64,000 nt of DNA, from NCBI RefSeq assembly GCF_000226215.1, contig NZ_AGFF01000008.1, positions 124,001-188,000 on the forward strand. Reading direction: 5' to 3'. Positions 1 to 8,072 of this stretch are shown here, one piece after another. The position numbers and the translations under genes were made by a program. The stretch is from Dietzia alimentaria 72. Its GTDB lineage: Bacteria > Actinomycetota > Actinomycetes > Mycobacteriales > Mycobacteriaceae. Below the pieces are notes generated by a model. That model had not been told where the DNA came from. It saw nothing but the letters and a program-made list of their open reading frames with translations, and ran no database searches. Positions within the stretch are counted from its first letter, which is position 1; the number at the start of each line of letters is the position of its first letter.

Positions 1-263
1 GTCACGACGTTCGGTCGCGGTGCAGTTCCCGGGTCGCTGCGCATCCCGCGGGTGTGTGGCGGGTCGCGCGGCGGACTCGGTGCGGGCCGCCGTCGGCCCG
101 CGTGTCCGATTGTGCCCCAAAGCGTGACGCTCGACACCCCCGTGCAGTTCTCCAGCGGATGAAATGGGCGGTAGGCGTTTCCCGTCGGAGGGTGCGCGGG
201 TAGTGTTCCTGGTCAGCGAAAGACCGAACAGGTATTACACGGATATGAGGGAGGAACACCACG
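1..263. other. 5' intergenic region at window edge
   Basis: I find no convincing gene here. The one long minus-strand frame is rich in Arg and has no recognisable domain, so I treat it as chance. In mycobacteria the DUF3052 gene lies head-to-head with aceE (pyruvate dehydrogenase E1), so this stretch may hold a divergent promoter; that is inference from synteny only. An AT-richer patch around 228-246 could contain the -10 of the DUF3052 gene. Confidence 0.4.
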
Positions 264-698
264 GTGGTCGCCGCGGCGAACCAGCAGGACGGAGCGGACC
301 AGGTAGCTGGTCAGCTCGAACTGACGGAAGGCATGCTCGTTCAGGAGGTCGGATGGGATTCCGACTGTGACGAGTCGATCAGCGAGGCCGTCGAGGACGC
401 CGTCGGATCAGAGCTGCTGGAAGATGACACCGACGAGGTGGTCGACGCGGTGCTGCTCTGGTGGCGCAGCGGTGACGGCGACCTGGTCGACCGGCTCATG
501 GACGTGGTGACGCCTCTGGCTGACGCCGGATCCGTGTGGGTCTTCACCCCCAAGACGGGGCTCGACGGTCACGTCGAACCGGCAGTGATCGCCGAGTCTG
601 CCCAGACGGCGGGGATGCTCCAAACGCGTACTGCCGCGCTGGGGGACTGGGCGGGCAGCCGACTCACGTTGCGCAAGAACAGCGCGCCTCGAAAGTGA
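264..698 (+). CDS. DUF3052 family protein
   Basis: A 144-residue acidic protein resembling the actinobacterial DUF3052 family (Rv2239c in M. tuberculosis), whose function is unknown. The GTG start is preceded by a clear GGGAGGA Shine-Dalgarno about 9 nt upstream. The first half is dominated by Asp and Glu; the second half has the small hydrophobic and aromatic stretch SVWVFTPKTG followed by EPAVIAESAQTAG, which I associate with this family. There is no signal peptide or membrane segment, so it is probably cytosolic. It stands alone, with a strong hairpin just after its stop and a tRNA gene beyond. The family call rests on motif memory and synteny rather than a search. Confidence 0.75.
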   Translation: MVAAANQQDGADQVAGQLELTEGMLVQEVGWDSDCDESISEAVEDAVGSELLEDDTDEVVDAVLLWWRSGDGDLVDRLMDVVTPLADAGSVWVFTPKTGLDGHVEPAVIAESAQTAGMLQTRTAALGDWAGSRLTLRKNSAPRK

Positions 699-703
699 TC
701 GTC

Positions 704-749
704 GCCCCGGGCCGCACTCCTGCCTCGATGTGAGAGTGCGGCCCCGGGT
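704..749 (+). terminator. Hairpin terminator after DUF3052 gene
   Basis: A GC-rich inverted repeat (CCCCGGGCCGCACTC pairing almost perfectly with GAGTGCGGCCCCGGG) begins 5 nt after the stop codon and has a 12-nt loop. There is no good T-tract, which is common for actinobacterial terminators. Confidence 0.6.
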
Positions 750-753
750 GCGA

Positions 754-759
754 TAATCT
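754..759 (+). promoter_or_regulatory. -10 hexamer TAATCT for tRNA-Val
   Basis: TAATCT lies 35 nt before the mature tRNA 5' end and after the preceding terminator, a sensible position for a tRNA promoter with a short leader. I see no clear -35. Confidence 0.45.
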
Positions 760-794
760 AACCCGCGCCGGTGCGGTGATCCGCGTCGGCGCAC

Positions 795-867
795 GCGCGC
801 GTAGCTCAGCGGTTAGAGCTCTGGTTTTACACACCAGCGGTCGGGGGTTCGATTCCCTCCGCGCGCA
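795..867 (+). tRNA. tRNA-Val (anticodon TAC)
   Basis: A full cloverleaf can be folded. The acceptor stem GCGCGCG pairs with CGCGCGC, the D arm is TAGCTCAGCGGTTAGAGCT, the anticodon stem CTGGT/ACCAG holds the loop TTTACAC with anticodon TAC at 828-830, and the T arm GGGGG-TTCGATT-CCCTC follows. The discriminator is A867. CCA is not encoded (CCC follows), so the end must be added by nucleotidyltransferase. A tRNA-Val also occurs in this neighbourhood in mycobacteria. Confidence 0.97.
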
Positions 868-973
868 CCCAGAGGTAAATCATGACCACCGGACGATGCT
901 CCCTGGCGGGTGTGCCCAAGACGTTCCGCGAGAGGCTCAGGCCCCCGGAGGGGCCAGATGTCCTCGCGCTTAT

Positions 974-1903
974 CTAGCTCCGCAGTCGATCCGCTCGCTG
1001 GAAGGCACGCCGCTGCTCGGCGTCGTTTCGTTGACCGTAGCGGTCCTGCAGCGCGCGTCGGCGGGCCACGATCTCATCGTCGACACCGGTAATCGTGGAC
1101 GTGTCCTCGTCGGCGCCTGGGGCATCCGATCCCGTAGCACCCCCATTGTTGTGGTTCGCCGCTTCTTCGTCGTCGCGGCGCCGGGCTCGGAATTCGGCCC
1201 AGGCGAAGTAGAGGAGTGCTGCGGGTGCGAGCACGCCGAAGGTCAACCACTGCAGCCCGTAGGACAGGTAGGGGCCGTTCTCGATGCCGGGAATCGGCGC
1301 GGGAGTGAGCGATCCGGGTTGGTCGCCCGTCAGTTGCAGGTAGCCGTCTGTCACCACTGCGTGTCCGAGGGACGTGCCCAGAACAAGGGGATCCACCATG
1401 CGGACGGCAGGTATCCCGTCGATGCGAACAGGCTCCGCGTGACCAACCTCGGCTGTGCGGAGGCGGGCGGTGATGTCCACCTGGCCGGCCGGGGCGGCGG
1501 GGTAGTCCGGCACCGTATTGTTCTCGCCCACCGGTACGTAACCACGGTTGATCAGTATCTCAGGTCCGTCGACCGGCTCGAACACGGTAAGCACCTGGTA
1601 GACGGCCTCGCCGTCAACGGACCGCAGCCGCAACAATGCTTCCGCATCGGGCTGCCAACTCCCGGCGAGCGTGACCAGGCGCCACTCGCGTTCGGTGTAC
1701 GCCTGCGGACTGTTGACCACCTCGGCCAGGGGTGCTGGTGCAGCCTCGACGGATTCGGCCAATCGTGAGTTGCGGACGTCCAGATCCTCGCTCTTACCCA
1801 ACTGCCATGGGGCCAGAAGCGCAAAACAGGCCCAGGTGAACAGAATGACGGCCAGGAGGCCGAGCATCCACCCGGGGGTCAGGAAACGCCGCAGATTGCG
1901 CAT
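974..1903 (-). CDS. SURF1 family cytochrome oxidase assembly protein
   Basis: A 309-residue membrane protein of the SURF1/Shy1 family (Rv2235-like), which helps assemble haem-copper cytochrome c oxidase. It has the SURF1 layout: a first membrane helix (residues about 11-31, WMLGLLAVILFTWACFALL) followed by the PWQLGK motif, an extracytoplasmic domain with the RGYVP motif, and a second helix (about 216-236, QWLTFGVLAPAALLYFAW). A charged cytoplasmic tail of roughly 70 residues rich in Arg, Asp and Glu is longer than in many homologues. The ATG has no Shine-Dalgarno but a TACCCT hexamer 6 nt upstream, so it is probably transcribed leaderless, downstream of the PtpA-like gene. Confidence 0.9.
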   Translation of the reverse strand: MRNLRRFLTPGWMLGLLAVILFTWACFALLAPWQLGKSEDLDVRNSRLAESVEAAPAPLAEVVNSPQAYTEREWRLVTLAGSWQPDAEALLRLRSVDGEAVYQVLTVFEPVDGPEILINRGYVPVGENNTVPDYPAAPAGQVDITARLRTAEVGHAEPVRIDGIPAVRMVDPLVLGTSLGHAVVTDGYLQLTGDQPGSLTPAPIPGIENGPYLSYGLQWLTFGVLAPAALLYFAWAEFRARRRDDEEAANHNNGGATGSDAPGADEDTSTITGVDDEIVARRRALQDRYGQRNDAEQRRAFQRADRLRS

Positions 1904-1909
1904 GGTCTC

Positions 1910-1915
1910 AGGGTA
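1910..1915 (-). promoter_or_regulatory. -10 TACCCT, leaderless start of SURF1 gene
   Basis: On the minus strand TACCCT ends 6 nt before the SURF1 ATG. No Shine-Dalgarno is present between them. This matches the spacing of leaderless actinobacterial promoters. Confidence 0.5.
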
Positions 1916-1933
1916 TCCGTCGTGGACGTTCAG

Positions 1934-2392
1934 CTATCGGAGCAGGTCTCGGACTTCGGCGACCAGGCCTGGCAGGGCAGCGTCGATCTGGAGCCGGGTG
2001 CGGGTGAACCCGCTGTCGTCACCGTAGAAGGGATCGGCGACGTCATGGCCGTCGGCTGAGGGGTCGAACTCCCGCAGGAGACGGACCCGCTCGGGATCGA
2101 CGCCGGAGTCGAGAAGGTGATTTCGGTGACCGCTATCCAGGGCGACGAGGAGGTCGGCGCTGTGGTGATGGTCGGACAACTGGGCCGCGACGTGTGCGGA
2201 GTCGTATCCGTTGGCTTCCAACTCCGCAGCGGCACGGGGATCCATCCCGTCGCCGACGTGCCAATCGCCGGTACCGACGCTCGACACCCAGACCCTGTCG
2301 CCGAGCCCCTCGTCAGCGAAAGCACGCCGTGCCATGACGTCGGCCATAGGGGAGCGGCAGATGTTGCCGGTACAGACGAACACCACGCTCAC
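1934..2392 (-). CDS. ptpA: Low-molecular-weight protein-tyrosine phosphatase (PtpA-like)
   Basis: A cytosolic LMW-PTP of 152 residues that should hydrolyse phosphotyrosine. The N-terminal P-loop VFVCTGNICRSPMA carries the nucleophilic Cys and the Arg of the CX5R signature, and the general-acid DPF motif lies near the C-terminus (DVADPFYG). I chose the GTG just before the catalytic loop; a longer frame upstream has no family homology and would overlap the preceding gene. It starts 7 nt after the stop of the HAD gene, so the two are probably cotranscribed. The neighbour corresponds to PtkA (Rv2232), the kinase that phosphorylates PtpA in M. tuberculosis; that functional link is known there and inferred here. 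Confidence 0.92.
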   Translation of the reverse strand: MSVVFVCTGNICRSPMADVMARRAFADEGLGDRVWVSSVGTGDWHVGDGMDPRAAAELEANGYDSAHVAAQLSDHHHSADLLVALDSGHRNHLLDSGVDPERVRLLREFDPSADGHDVADPFYGDDSGFTRTRLQIDAALPGLVAEVRDLLR

Positions 2393-2399
2393 CTCTGAT

Positions 2400-3068
2400 T
2401 TACCACTCACGGATGATCGCCTCCAGTGCTGCGGTATCGATCGCAGACCAGCGGGCCGCGTCCCATTCGTCCGGCTGGCCGTAGCCCCAGCGGACGAGGG
2501 CGGTAGGAATTCCGAAACGGGCCGCACCCTCCACGTCGTGTTTGCGGTCACCGATCATCAGCACCTGTCGGGTGCCGCCCTCCTCGGATGGTATGGGTGC
2601 GATCTCCAATGCGGCGAGGGAGTGTGCGATCACATCCGCCTTCTCGAGGCGGCCAACCGTGATGTCGGCACCTCCGATGAAGTCGAAGGGGGCAGCCAGA
2701 TCGAAGTGGCCGAGGATCCGCCGGGCGACGTCCTGGTCCTTACTGGTGGCCACCGCCATCCGGTAGCCATCCCTGGCGAGTCGGTTCAGCAGATCGTCCA
2801 TGCCGGTAAAAACGCCGTTCTCCTGCCAGCCCACCTCGTCGTAGCGCTCGCGGTATGCGGCCAGTGCGCGGTCGAGGTCGGCACCTGCGAGGCCCAGCGA
2901 GGACAGGGTCTCGGTCATGGGCGGGCCGGCTATCGACCGGATGTCACGGGTGTCGTCCCACCGGGTGTCGGTTGCGTCGAGCGCGTGGAGGAGGGACTTC
3001 GAGATGCCTTCGAGGGAATCTGTGATGGTGCCATCGAGGTCTACGAGAAGAATCGGACGATCAGACAT
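2400..3068 (-). CDS. HAD-superfamily hydrolase / PtkA-like protein
   Basis: A 222-residue HAD-fold protein. The N-terminus carries DLDGTITDS (motif I, nucleophile and acid/base Asp), followed by a helical cap, ATSKD (motif II Thr/Ser region with motif III Lys nearby) and IGDRKHDVEGA (motif IV). By sequence it would be a phosphoglycolate-phosphatase-like hydrolase. By position (directly before a PtpA-like gene and SURF1) it is the counterpart of Rv2232/PtkA, reported to act as a protein tyrosine kinase on PtpA. I cannot decide from sequence which activity holds. The chosen ATG is the one directly before the HAD motif; the frame extends 28 codons further without homology. Confidence 0.85.
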   Translation of the reverse strand: MSDRPILLVDLDGTITDSLEGISKSLLHALDATDTRWDDTRDIRSIAGPPMTETLSSLGLAGADLDRALAAYRERYDEVGWQENGVFTGMDDLLNRLARDGYRMAVATSKDQDVARRILGHFDLAAPFDFIGGADITVGRLEKADVIAHSLAALEIAPIPSEEGGTRQVLMIGDRKHDVEGAARFGIPTALVRWGYGQPDEWDAARWSAIDTAALEAIIREW

Positions 3069-3185
3069 GACGCCAGTGTCCCAGAATCGGACTGGGTGGC
3101 TCCGTGACCGGGGGAGGGCAAGTGCGTGCACCATGGTGGAGAGTCCGGTCATCGTGCAGCGGATGGAACAGGAAGGGGAGCAACC

Positions 3186-4343
3186 ATGACCACCGGTAGT
3201 CCCATTTTGGCCGAGGTGATCGACCTGCTCGAGCAGGCCTACCCGCCGCGACTAGCGGAGAGTTGGGACCGCGTGGGCCTGGTAGCCGGCGACCCCACCG
3301 CACAGATACACCGGGTCGTGGTCGCCGTCGACGCCACTGACGCGGTGGTGGACCACGCGCTTGCTTCGGGCGCCGATCTGTTACTGGTACACCATCCTCC
3401 GCTGATGAAGGGGGTGCATTCGGTGGCTGCCGATACCCCCAAGGGACGACTTTTGCACCGCCTCATAGCTGCTGGCTGCGCCCTCTATTCGGCGCATACC
3501 AACGCCGATTCCGCCCGCCCCGGCGTCAATGACGCACTCGCCGAGGTCCTCGGGCTGACCCCCGGGCGACCACTCGCGGTTACCGGTGACGGAACCGTCG
3601 ATCGGTGGGTGGTGACCGTGCCCGGGGACGACGTCGACGCGCTGCTGCAGTCGGTGTTCGCCGCCGGGGCCGGACAGATGAGCGGCTACACCGAATGTTC
3701 GTTCTCGATTGCAGGCACCGGGAGGTTCCGGCCTGGGGAGGGCACCGACCCGACGATTGGGAGTATCGGCGAGCCCGAAGAGGTGGCCGAGCTCCGCGTG
3801 GAGTTCGTGGCTCCACCGGAGCTGCGATCCGCGGTGCGACGCGCGGTGATCGACGGCCACCCGTACGAGGTCCCGGCGATGGACGTGCTGGTCAACCATG
3901 CTGGACCCGGACCGGGGCCTGAGAGCACCGGGCTCGGTCGGGTCTGCGAACTCGATGAGCCCACGACTCTGGCCGCGTTTACCGCGCTTGTGGCCGATCG
4001 ACTGCCCGTTACCGAATGGGGCGTCCGCGCGGCCGGTGATCCGGATGGTCAGATCAGACGTGTCGCGCTGTGCGGCGGGTCCGGCGACTCGCTGCTGGGT
4101 GCAGCCCGGGCGGCGGGAGCGGACGTCTATCTCACTGGTGATCTGCGCCACCACGTGGTGGACGAGCACCTCCGGGAGGGCGGACCGATGCTCGTGGACG
4201 CCGCCCATTGGGCGCTTGAGTTCCCCTGGTGTGCGCAGGCCGCGGCACTACTCGAGGAGCGGGCCGGAGTTGTGGCGACGGTCTGCGATGAGCGGACCGA
4301 TCCATGGACGGTGGCGTCCGGAGGAGTGCGCGACGAGCGGTAG
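3186..4343 (+). CDS. NIF3-like metal-binding protein (GTP cyclohydrolase 1 type 2 family)
   Basis: A 385-residue member of the NIF3/YbgI family (Rv2230c-like). The dinuclear-metal ligands are visible in the N-terminal half: the LVHHPPL motif, the SAHTN motif, and towards the C-terminus VYLTGDLRHHVVDEH and LVDAAHWALE. The middle part (about residues 130-240) is the PII-like insert found in Gram-positive members. The biochemical role is unsettled. The ATG has a good AAGGGGAG Shine-Dalgarno. The next gene starts 12 nt after the stop, as in mycobacteria, where this gene precedes the zinc-ribbon protein gene. Confidence 0.9.
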   Translation: MTTGSPILAEVIDLLEQAYPPRLAESWDRVGLVAGDPTAQIHRVVVAVDATDAVVDHALASGADLLLVHHPPLMKGVHSVAADTPKGRLLHRLIAAGCALYSAHTNADSARPGVNDALAEVLGLTPGRPLAVTGDGTVDRWVVTVPGDDVDALLQSVFAAGAGQMSGYTECSFSIAGTGRFRPGEGTDPTIGSIGEPEEVAELRVEFVAPPELRSAVRRAVIDGHPYEVPAMDVLVNHAGPGPGPESTGLGRVCELDEPTTLAAFTALVADRLPVTEWGVRAAGDPDGQIRRVALCGGSGDSLLGAARAAGADVYLTGDLRHHVVDEHLREGGPMLVDAAHWALEFPWCAQAAALLEERAGVVATVCDERTDPWTVASGGVRDER

Positions 4344-4346
4344 TCT
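4341..4346 (+). promoter_or_regulatory. -10 TAGTCT upstream of zinc-ribbon gene
   Basis: TAGTCT overlaps the NIF3 stop codon and ends 8 nt before the ATG of the next gene, which lacks a clear Shine-Dalgarno. A leaderless internal promoter is plausible, though the gene may also be read through from upstream. Confidence 0.35.
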
Positions 4347-4354
4347 TGGCCCTC

Positions 4355-5086
4355 ATGAAGGCCGATCCCACTCTCCAGCGTCGACTCGTCGACCTCGCCG
4401 ACCTAGACCTGCGTCTGGCGGGTCTCTCGCATCGGCGTTCGGCGCTGCCCGAGCAGGCCACCGTGGACGACCTAGAGGCCCAGCGTCGCGGTGCCGTAGA
4501 GTCCGCGGCTCGCGCCCGAATCCACGTAGAGGACCTGGATCGCGCGATCGCCAAGTTGCGCTCCGACCTCGACGCCGTTCGTCGGCGCCGGGCCAATGAC
4601 GCGGACATGCTTGCTACCGGAGGAATCTCCGAACGCCAGGCAAGCGAACTCGAGTACGAGTTGCGATCGCTGGTCCGCCGTGAGGGGGCGCTCGAGGGGG
4701 AGCTCGCGGAACTCGAAGAGCGGCTCGAGGCTGTGAACGCCGATGTTCGTCACTCCGGCGCGCTGATCACCGACCTCGATGCCAGGCTCGGAATGGCCAG
4801 GACCGTGCGGGACACCGCCCTGGCAGAGCTTGAGGACGCGGTCACCGAGACCACCGGCGAGCGCGCCCGTAGTGCCGAGGACATCCCGGCGGACCTCCTC
4901 GACCTTTACGTCCGTAGTGCGGAGAGTTCGGGGGTGGGCGCGGCGATCCTGAACGGTGGTCGATGCTCCGCCTGCGCCATGGACCTGGACCGACGCACCA
5001 TCTCCGTGTTCCGTTCGGCCCCCAAGGACGAGGTTCTGACCTGCCCCGAGTGCGGTGTGATCGTGGTCCGCACCGACAACTCGTGA
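4355..5086 (+). CDS. Coiled-coil protein with C-terminal C4 zinc ribbon
   Basis: A 243-residue protein, Rv2229c-like. Residues about 5-190 form long amphipathic helices rich in Leu, Arg and Glu (coiled coil). The C-terminal part carries two Cys pairs, CSAC and CPEC, separated by about 25 residues, forming the zinc ribbon. Members are thought to bind nucleic acid or act as scaffolds; I would not assign a reaction. The start is the first Met after the NIF3 stop; a longer frame overlaps NIF3 and is not conserved in character. Its stop TGA overlaps the GTG start of the phosphatase gene by 4 nt, so the two are translationally coupled. Confidence 0.88.
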   Translation: MKADPTLQRRLVDLADLDLRLAGLSHRRSALPEQATVDDLEAQRRGAVESAARARIHVEDLDRAIAKLRSDLDAVRRRRANDADMLATGGISERQASELEYELRSLVRREGALEGELAELEERLEAVNADVRHSGALITDLDARLGMARTVRDTALAELEDAVTETTGERARSAEDIPADLLDLYVRSAESSGVGAAILNGGRCSACAMDLDRRTISVFRSAPKDEVLTCPECGVIVVRTDNS

Positions 5087-5730
5087 GTGCCGGCCCCGGG
5101 TGGACCGGAGCCACCGGGCGCCCCACCCGGATCGTCCTCGCGCGCCACGGGCAGACCGCACTCTCCGTGGATCGTCGCTACTCCGGCCAAGGCGACCCGG
5201 AACTCACCGACCTCGGAGTTGCCCAGGCGGAGAAGACCGCCGCTCGACTGGCTGCGCTACCGCACCTGGCCGCCGTCGTCTCCTCGCCGCTGCGCCGGTG
5301 TCTGGCCACGGCCGAGCGCGCTGCCGTTACCGCCGGGGTTCCGCTGGTGGTGAACGAGGATCTCATCGAGACCGATTTCGGCCGATGGGAGGGGCTGACG
5401 TTCCGGGAGGCGGCCGAGCGTGACCCGGACGTGCACTCGAAGTGGCTCGGTGACACCGCCGTCGCGCCACCGGGCGGCGAGAGTTTCTCCGTGGTCCGCG
5501 AACGCGTCGAGCGGGGCCTACGCGGGATCGTCACAGATCATCCGGGAGCTGTGGTGGCCGTCGTCAGCCACGTCACCCCCATCAAACTCGCGGTCCGCGC
5601 CGGCCTAGGGGTGGGGAACGAGCTGCTGTTTCGTCTCCACCTAGACCTGGCTTCCGTATCCGACGTGCGCTTCTACCCTGACGGGCCTACCTCGGTGCAC
5701 CTGGTCAACGACACCTCGCATCTCGACTAG
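5083..5730 (+). CDS. Histidine phosphatase family protein (CobC-like)
   Basis: A 215-residue phosphoglycerate-mutase-fold phosphatase. The catalytic motif is LARHGQT near residue 17, with the conserved RC pair in SSPLRRCLATAE, the acid EDLIETDFGRWEG and the second catalytic His in VVSHVTPIK. It corresponds to the C-terminal half of M. tuberculosis Rv2228c, which is an RNase HI-CobC fusion; here no RNase H domain is encoded upstream because the zinc-ribbon gene directly abuts. The substrate is unknown (alpha-ribazole phosphate or another phosphoester). The GTG start overlaps the upstream stop in a GTGA junction. RNase P RNA follows immediately. Confidence 0.9.
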   Translation: MSAGPGWTGATGRPTRIVLARHGQTALSVDRRYSGQGDPELTDLGVAQAEKTAARLAALPHLAAVVSSPLRRCLATAERAAVTAGVPLVVNEDLIETDFGRWEGLTFREAAERDPDVHSKWLGDTAVAPPGGESFSVVRERVERGLRGIVTDHPGAVVAVVSHVTPIKLAVRAGLGVGNELLFRLHLDLASVSDVRFYPDGPTSVHLVNDTSHLD

Positions 5731-5739
5731 ACTTCTCTA

Positions 5740-6182
<443 letters not shown>

Positions 6183-6296
6183 CCTCCAGGCCACGCGGAT
6201 CGCACATCGGAACGCCCTCGTATCCATCGGCGGACAGCGAAGCGGCTAGTAGTGTCCGGGGAGTACGTCCGTACCCGACTACCCGAGGAGTCAACC

Positions 6297-6467
6297 GTGT
6301 CGGAAGAACAGTGGTACTACGACATCGCCACAGGTCAGGCCATGCAGGGCAAGGTGACCAATTGGGACAATCGAATGGGGCCCTACGCGACGCGTGGAGA
6401 GGCGGAGTCGGCACTCGAGCGAGCCAAGGCACGTAACGAGGCCTGGGACGCCCAGGACGACAACTGA
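6297..6467 (+). CDS. Small conserved actinobacterial protein (SPOR-like)
   Basis: A 56-residue protein, mostly acidic, starting VSEEQWYYDIATGQ and ending with a short helix ERAKARNEAWDAQDDN. The pattern WYYD-x5-GQ-x5-NWDNRMGPYATRGEAESAL is typical of small actinobacterial proteins often annotated as SPOR-domain or hypothetical. There is no signal peptide. The GTG is preceded by CGAGGAG at a 6-nt spacing, which decides the start; the open frame extends far upstream into rnpB but that part is not coding. Function unknown. Confidence 0.8.
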   Translation: MSEEQWYYDIATGQAMQGKVTNWDNRMGPYATRGEAESALERAKARNEAWDAQDDN

Positions 6468-6590
6468 CCTGGAGACCGGGGCCGCGGTGTGGCCGAGCCC
6501 CCGTGCGCGGTGCGCGACTGAGTCACCCGGATTCATCTGCGGGTACCGTCACAGTGGTTCCGATCACGTGTTCTTTTGTGGGGAGATTCA

Positions 6591-8072
6591 GTGGAGCAGA
6601 CAACTGTCGTTGACGTCCTCGTCGTCGGGGCCGGTTTCTCCGGTCTCGGCGCGGCCATCCGGCTGACACAGGAGGGCTTCAACGACCTGGTGGTGCTCGA
6701 ACGAGGCTCCGACGTCGGCGGGACCTGGCGGGACAACAGTTATCCGGGTGCGGCGTGCGACGTGCCGTCCCACCTGTATTCCTTCTCGTTCGCCCCCAAC
6801 CCCGACTGGTCCCGGGCGTTCTCCCCGCAGGGGGAGATCTACGACTACATCCGCCGGGTCACGCACGATGCCGGGGTGCGCGAGAAGATTCGGTTCGGGG
6901 TCGACGTGACCGCGGTGGAATTCGAGGAGGACCGCGGCCGCTGGACGGTGCGGACCTCCCAGGGCCAGTACGACGCCCGCGTGGTGGTGTTGGGCGTCGG
7001 CGCGCTCTGCGAACCCAAGCGCCCGAACATCGATGGGCTCGACGACTTCGCGGGCCCCGTATTCCACACCGCCCGGTGGGATCACTCTGTGGCGTTGGCG
7101 GACAAGCGGGTGGCGGTGATCGGCACCGGAGCCTCGGCGATCCAGGTGGTGCCGTCAATCGCACCGCAGGTGTCGCACCTTGATGTCTACCAACGGACCG
7201 CGCCCTGGGTGCTGCCACGGATGGACCGGAAGTACCCGGAGATCGAGCGCGCGGCATACCGCCGGATCCCCGGCCTCCAGCGCGCGATGCGGGCTCTGCA
7301 GTACGCCAGCCGCGAGTTCCAGGTGGTCGGACTCACGCGCACGCGGGCAGCGCTTGCCCCGATCAAGGCGATCGGCCGTGCGCACCTGGCCCTGCAGGTC
7401 CGCGACGCGCGGCTACGCGCCCGTCTGACCCCTCGATTTGAGCTCGGATGTAAGCGGATCCTGCTGTCCAGTACGTGGTATCCCGCCTTGACCAGGAACA
7501 ACGTGGACGTGGTCACGGAGCCGATCAGCCGCGTCACGACGCAGGGGATCACCACCGTCGACGGTGTCGACCACCCCGCCGATGTACTGGTGGTGGCCAC
7601 CGGCTTCCACGTGACCGACTCACCGTTTTTCCACCGAGTCCGCGGTGCCGATGGCCGCACCCTCGCGGACAGGTGGGAGGACGAGGGTATGGAGGCCTAC
7701 AAGGGCACCACGGTGGCCGGCTACCCCAACCTCTTCGTGCTGGTCGGCCCCGCCACCGGCCTAGGTCATTCCTCGATGATCTACATGATCGAATCCCAGC
7801 TCAACTACCTGGTGGACGCCATGCGCACCATGCGGGACCGCGAACTGCAGACTGTCGAGATCCGCCGGGCCGTGCAGGATGCCTACAACCAAGAATTACG
7901 TGACGGTATCGGAGACACGGTCTGGGTGAGCGGCTGCCGGAGCTGGTACCTCGATGCGAAGGGGAACGCACCCGCCGTGTGGCCCGACTTCACGTTCGCG
8001 TTCCGCCGGGAGACCCGGGAGTTCGACCTGAGCGCCTACACGCGAACCGTCAAGGGCGAAAGTGGTCGGTAG
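6591..8072 (+). CDS. Flavin-containing (Baeyer-Villiger-type) monooxygenase
   Basis: A 493-residue class B flavoprotein monooxygenase using FAD and NADPH to insert oxygen next to ketones or to oxidise heteroatoms. The FAD Rossmann motif GAGFSGLGAA lies near residue 13, followed by GGTWRDNSYPGAACD. The BVMO fingerprint FAGPVFHTARWD and the NADPH Rossmann motif VIGTGASAIQ follow at about residues 150-190. The C-terminal motif VATGFHVTD is also present. The GTG start has a GGGGAGA Shine-Dalgarno. The 3' end overlaps the convergent peptidase gene by 23 nt. The substrate cannot be told; homologues act on steroids, cyclic ketones or alkanones. Confidence 0.92.
   Translation: MEQTTVVDVLVVGAGFSGLGAAIRLTQEGFNDLVVLERGSDVGGTWRDNSYPGAACDVPSHLYSFSFAPNPDWSRAFSPQGEIYDYIRRVTHDAGVREKIRFGVDVTAVEFEEDRGRWTVRTSQGQYDARVVVLGVGALCEPKRPNIDGLDDFAGPVFHTARWDHSVALADKRVAVIGTGASAIQVVPSIAPQVSHLDVYQRTAPWVLPRMDRKYPEIERAAYRRIPGLQRAMRALQYASREFQVVGLTRTRAALAPIKAIGRAHLALQVRDARLRARLTPRFELGCKRILLSSTWYPALTRNNVDVVTEPISRVTTQGITTVDGVDHPADVLVVATGFHVTDSPFFHRVRGADGRTLADRWEDEGMEAYKGTTVAGYPNLFVLVGPATGLGHSSMIYMIESQLNYLVDAMRTMRDRELQTVEIRRAVQDAYNQELRDGIGDTVWVSGCRSWYLDAKGNAPAVWPDFTFAFRRETREFDLSAYTRTVKGESGR

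Noticed and set aside
2-262. 86-codon open frame on the minus strand
   Set aside because: Arg-rich, no domain, no Shine-Dalgarno, and located where a divergent promoter is expected; typical chance frame in GC-rich DNA.
776-1768. 330-codon plus-strand frame across the tRNA and SURF1 gene
   Set aside because: It reads straight through the tRNA-Val and antisense to SURF1, whose motifs are clear. Shadow frame.
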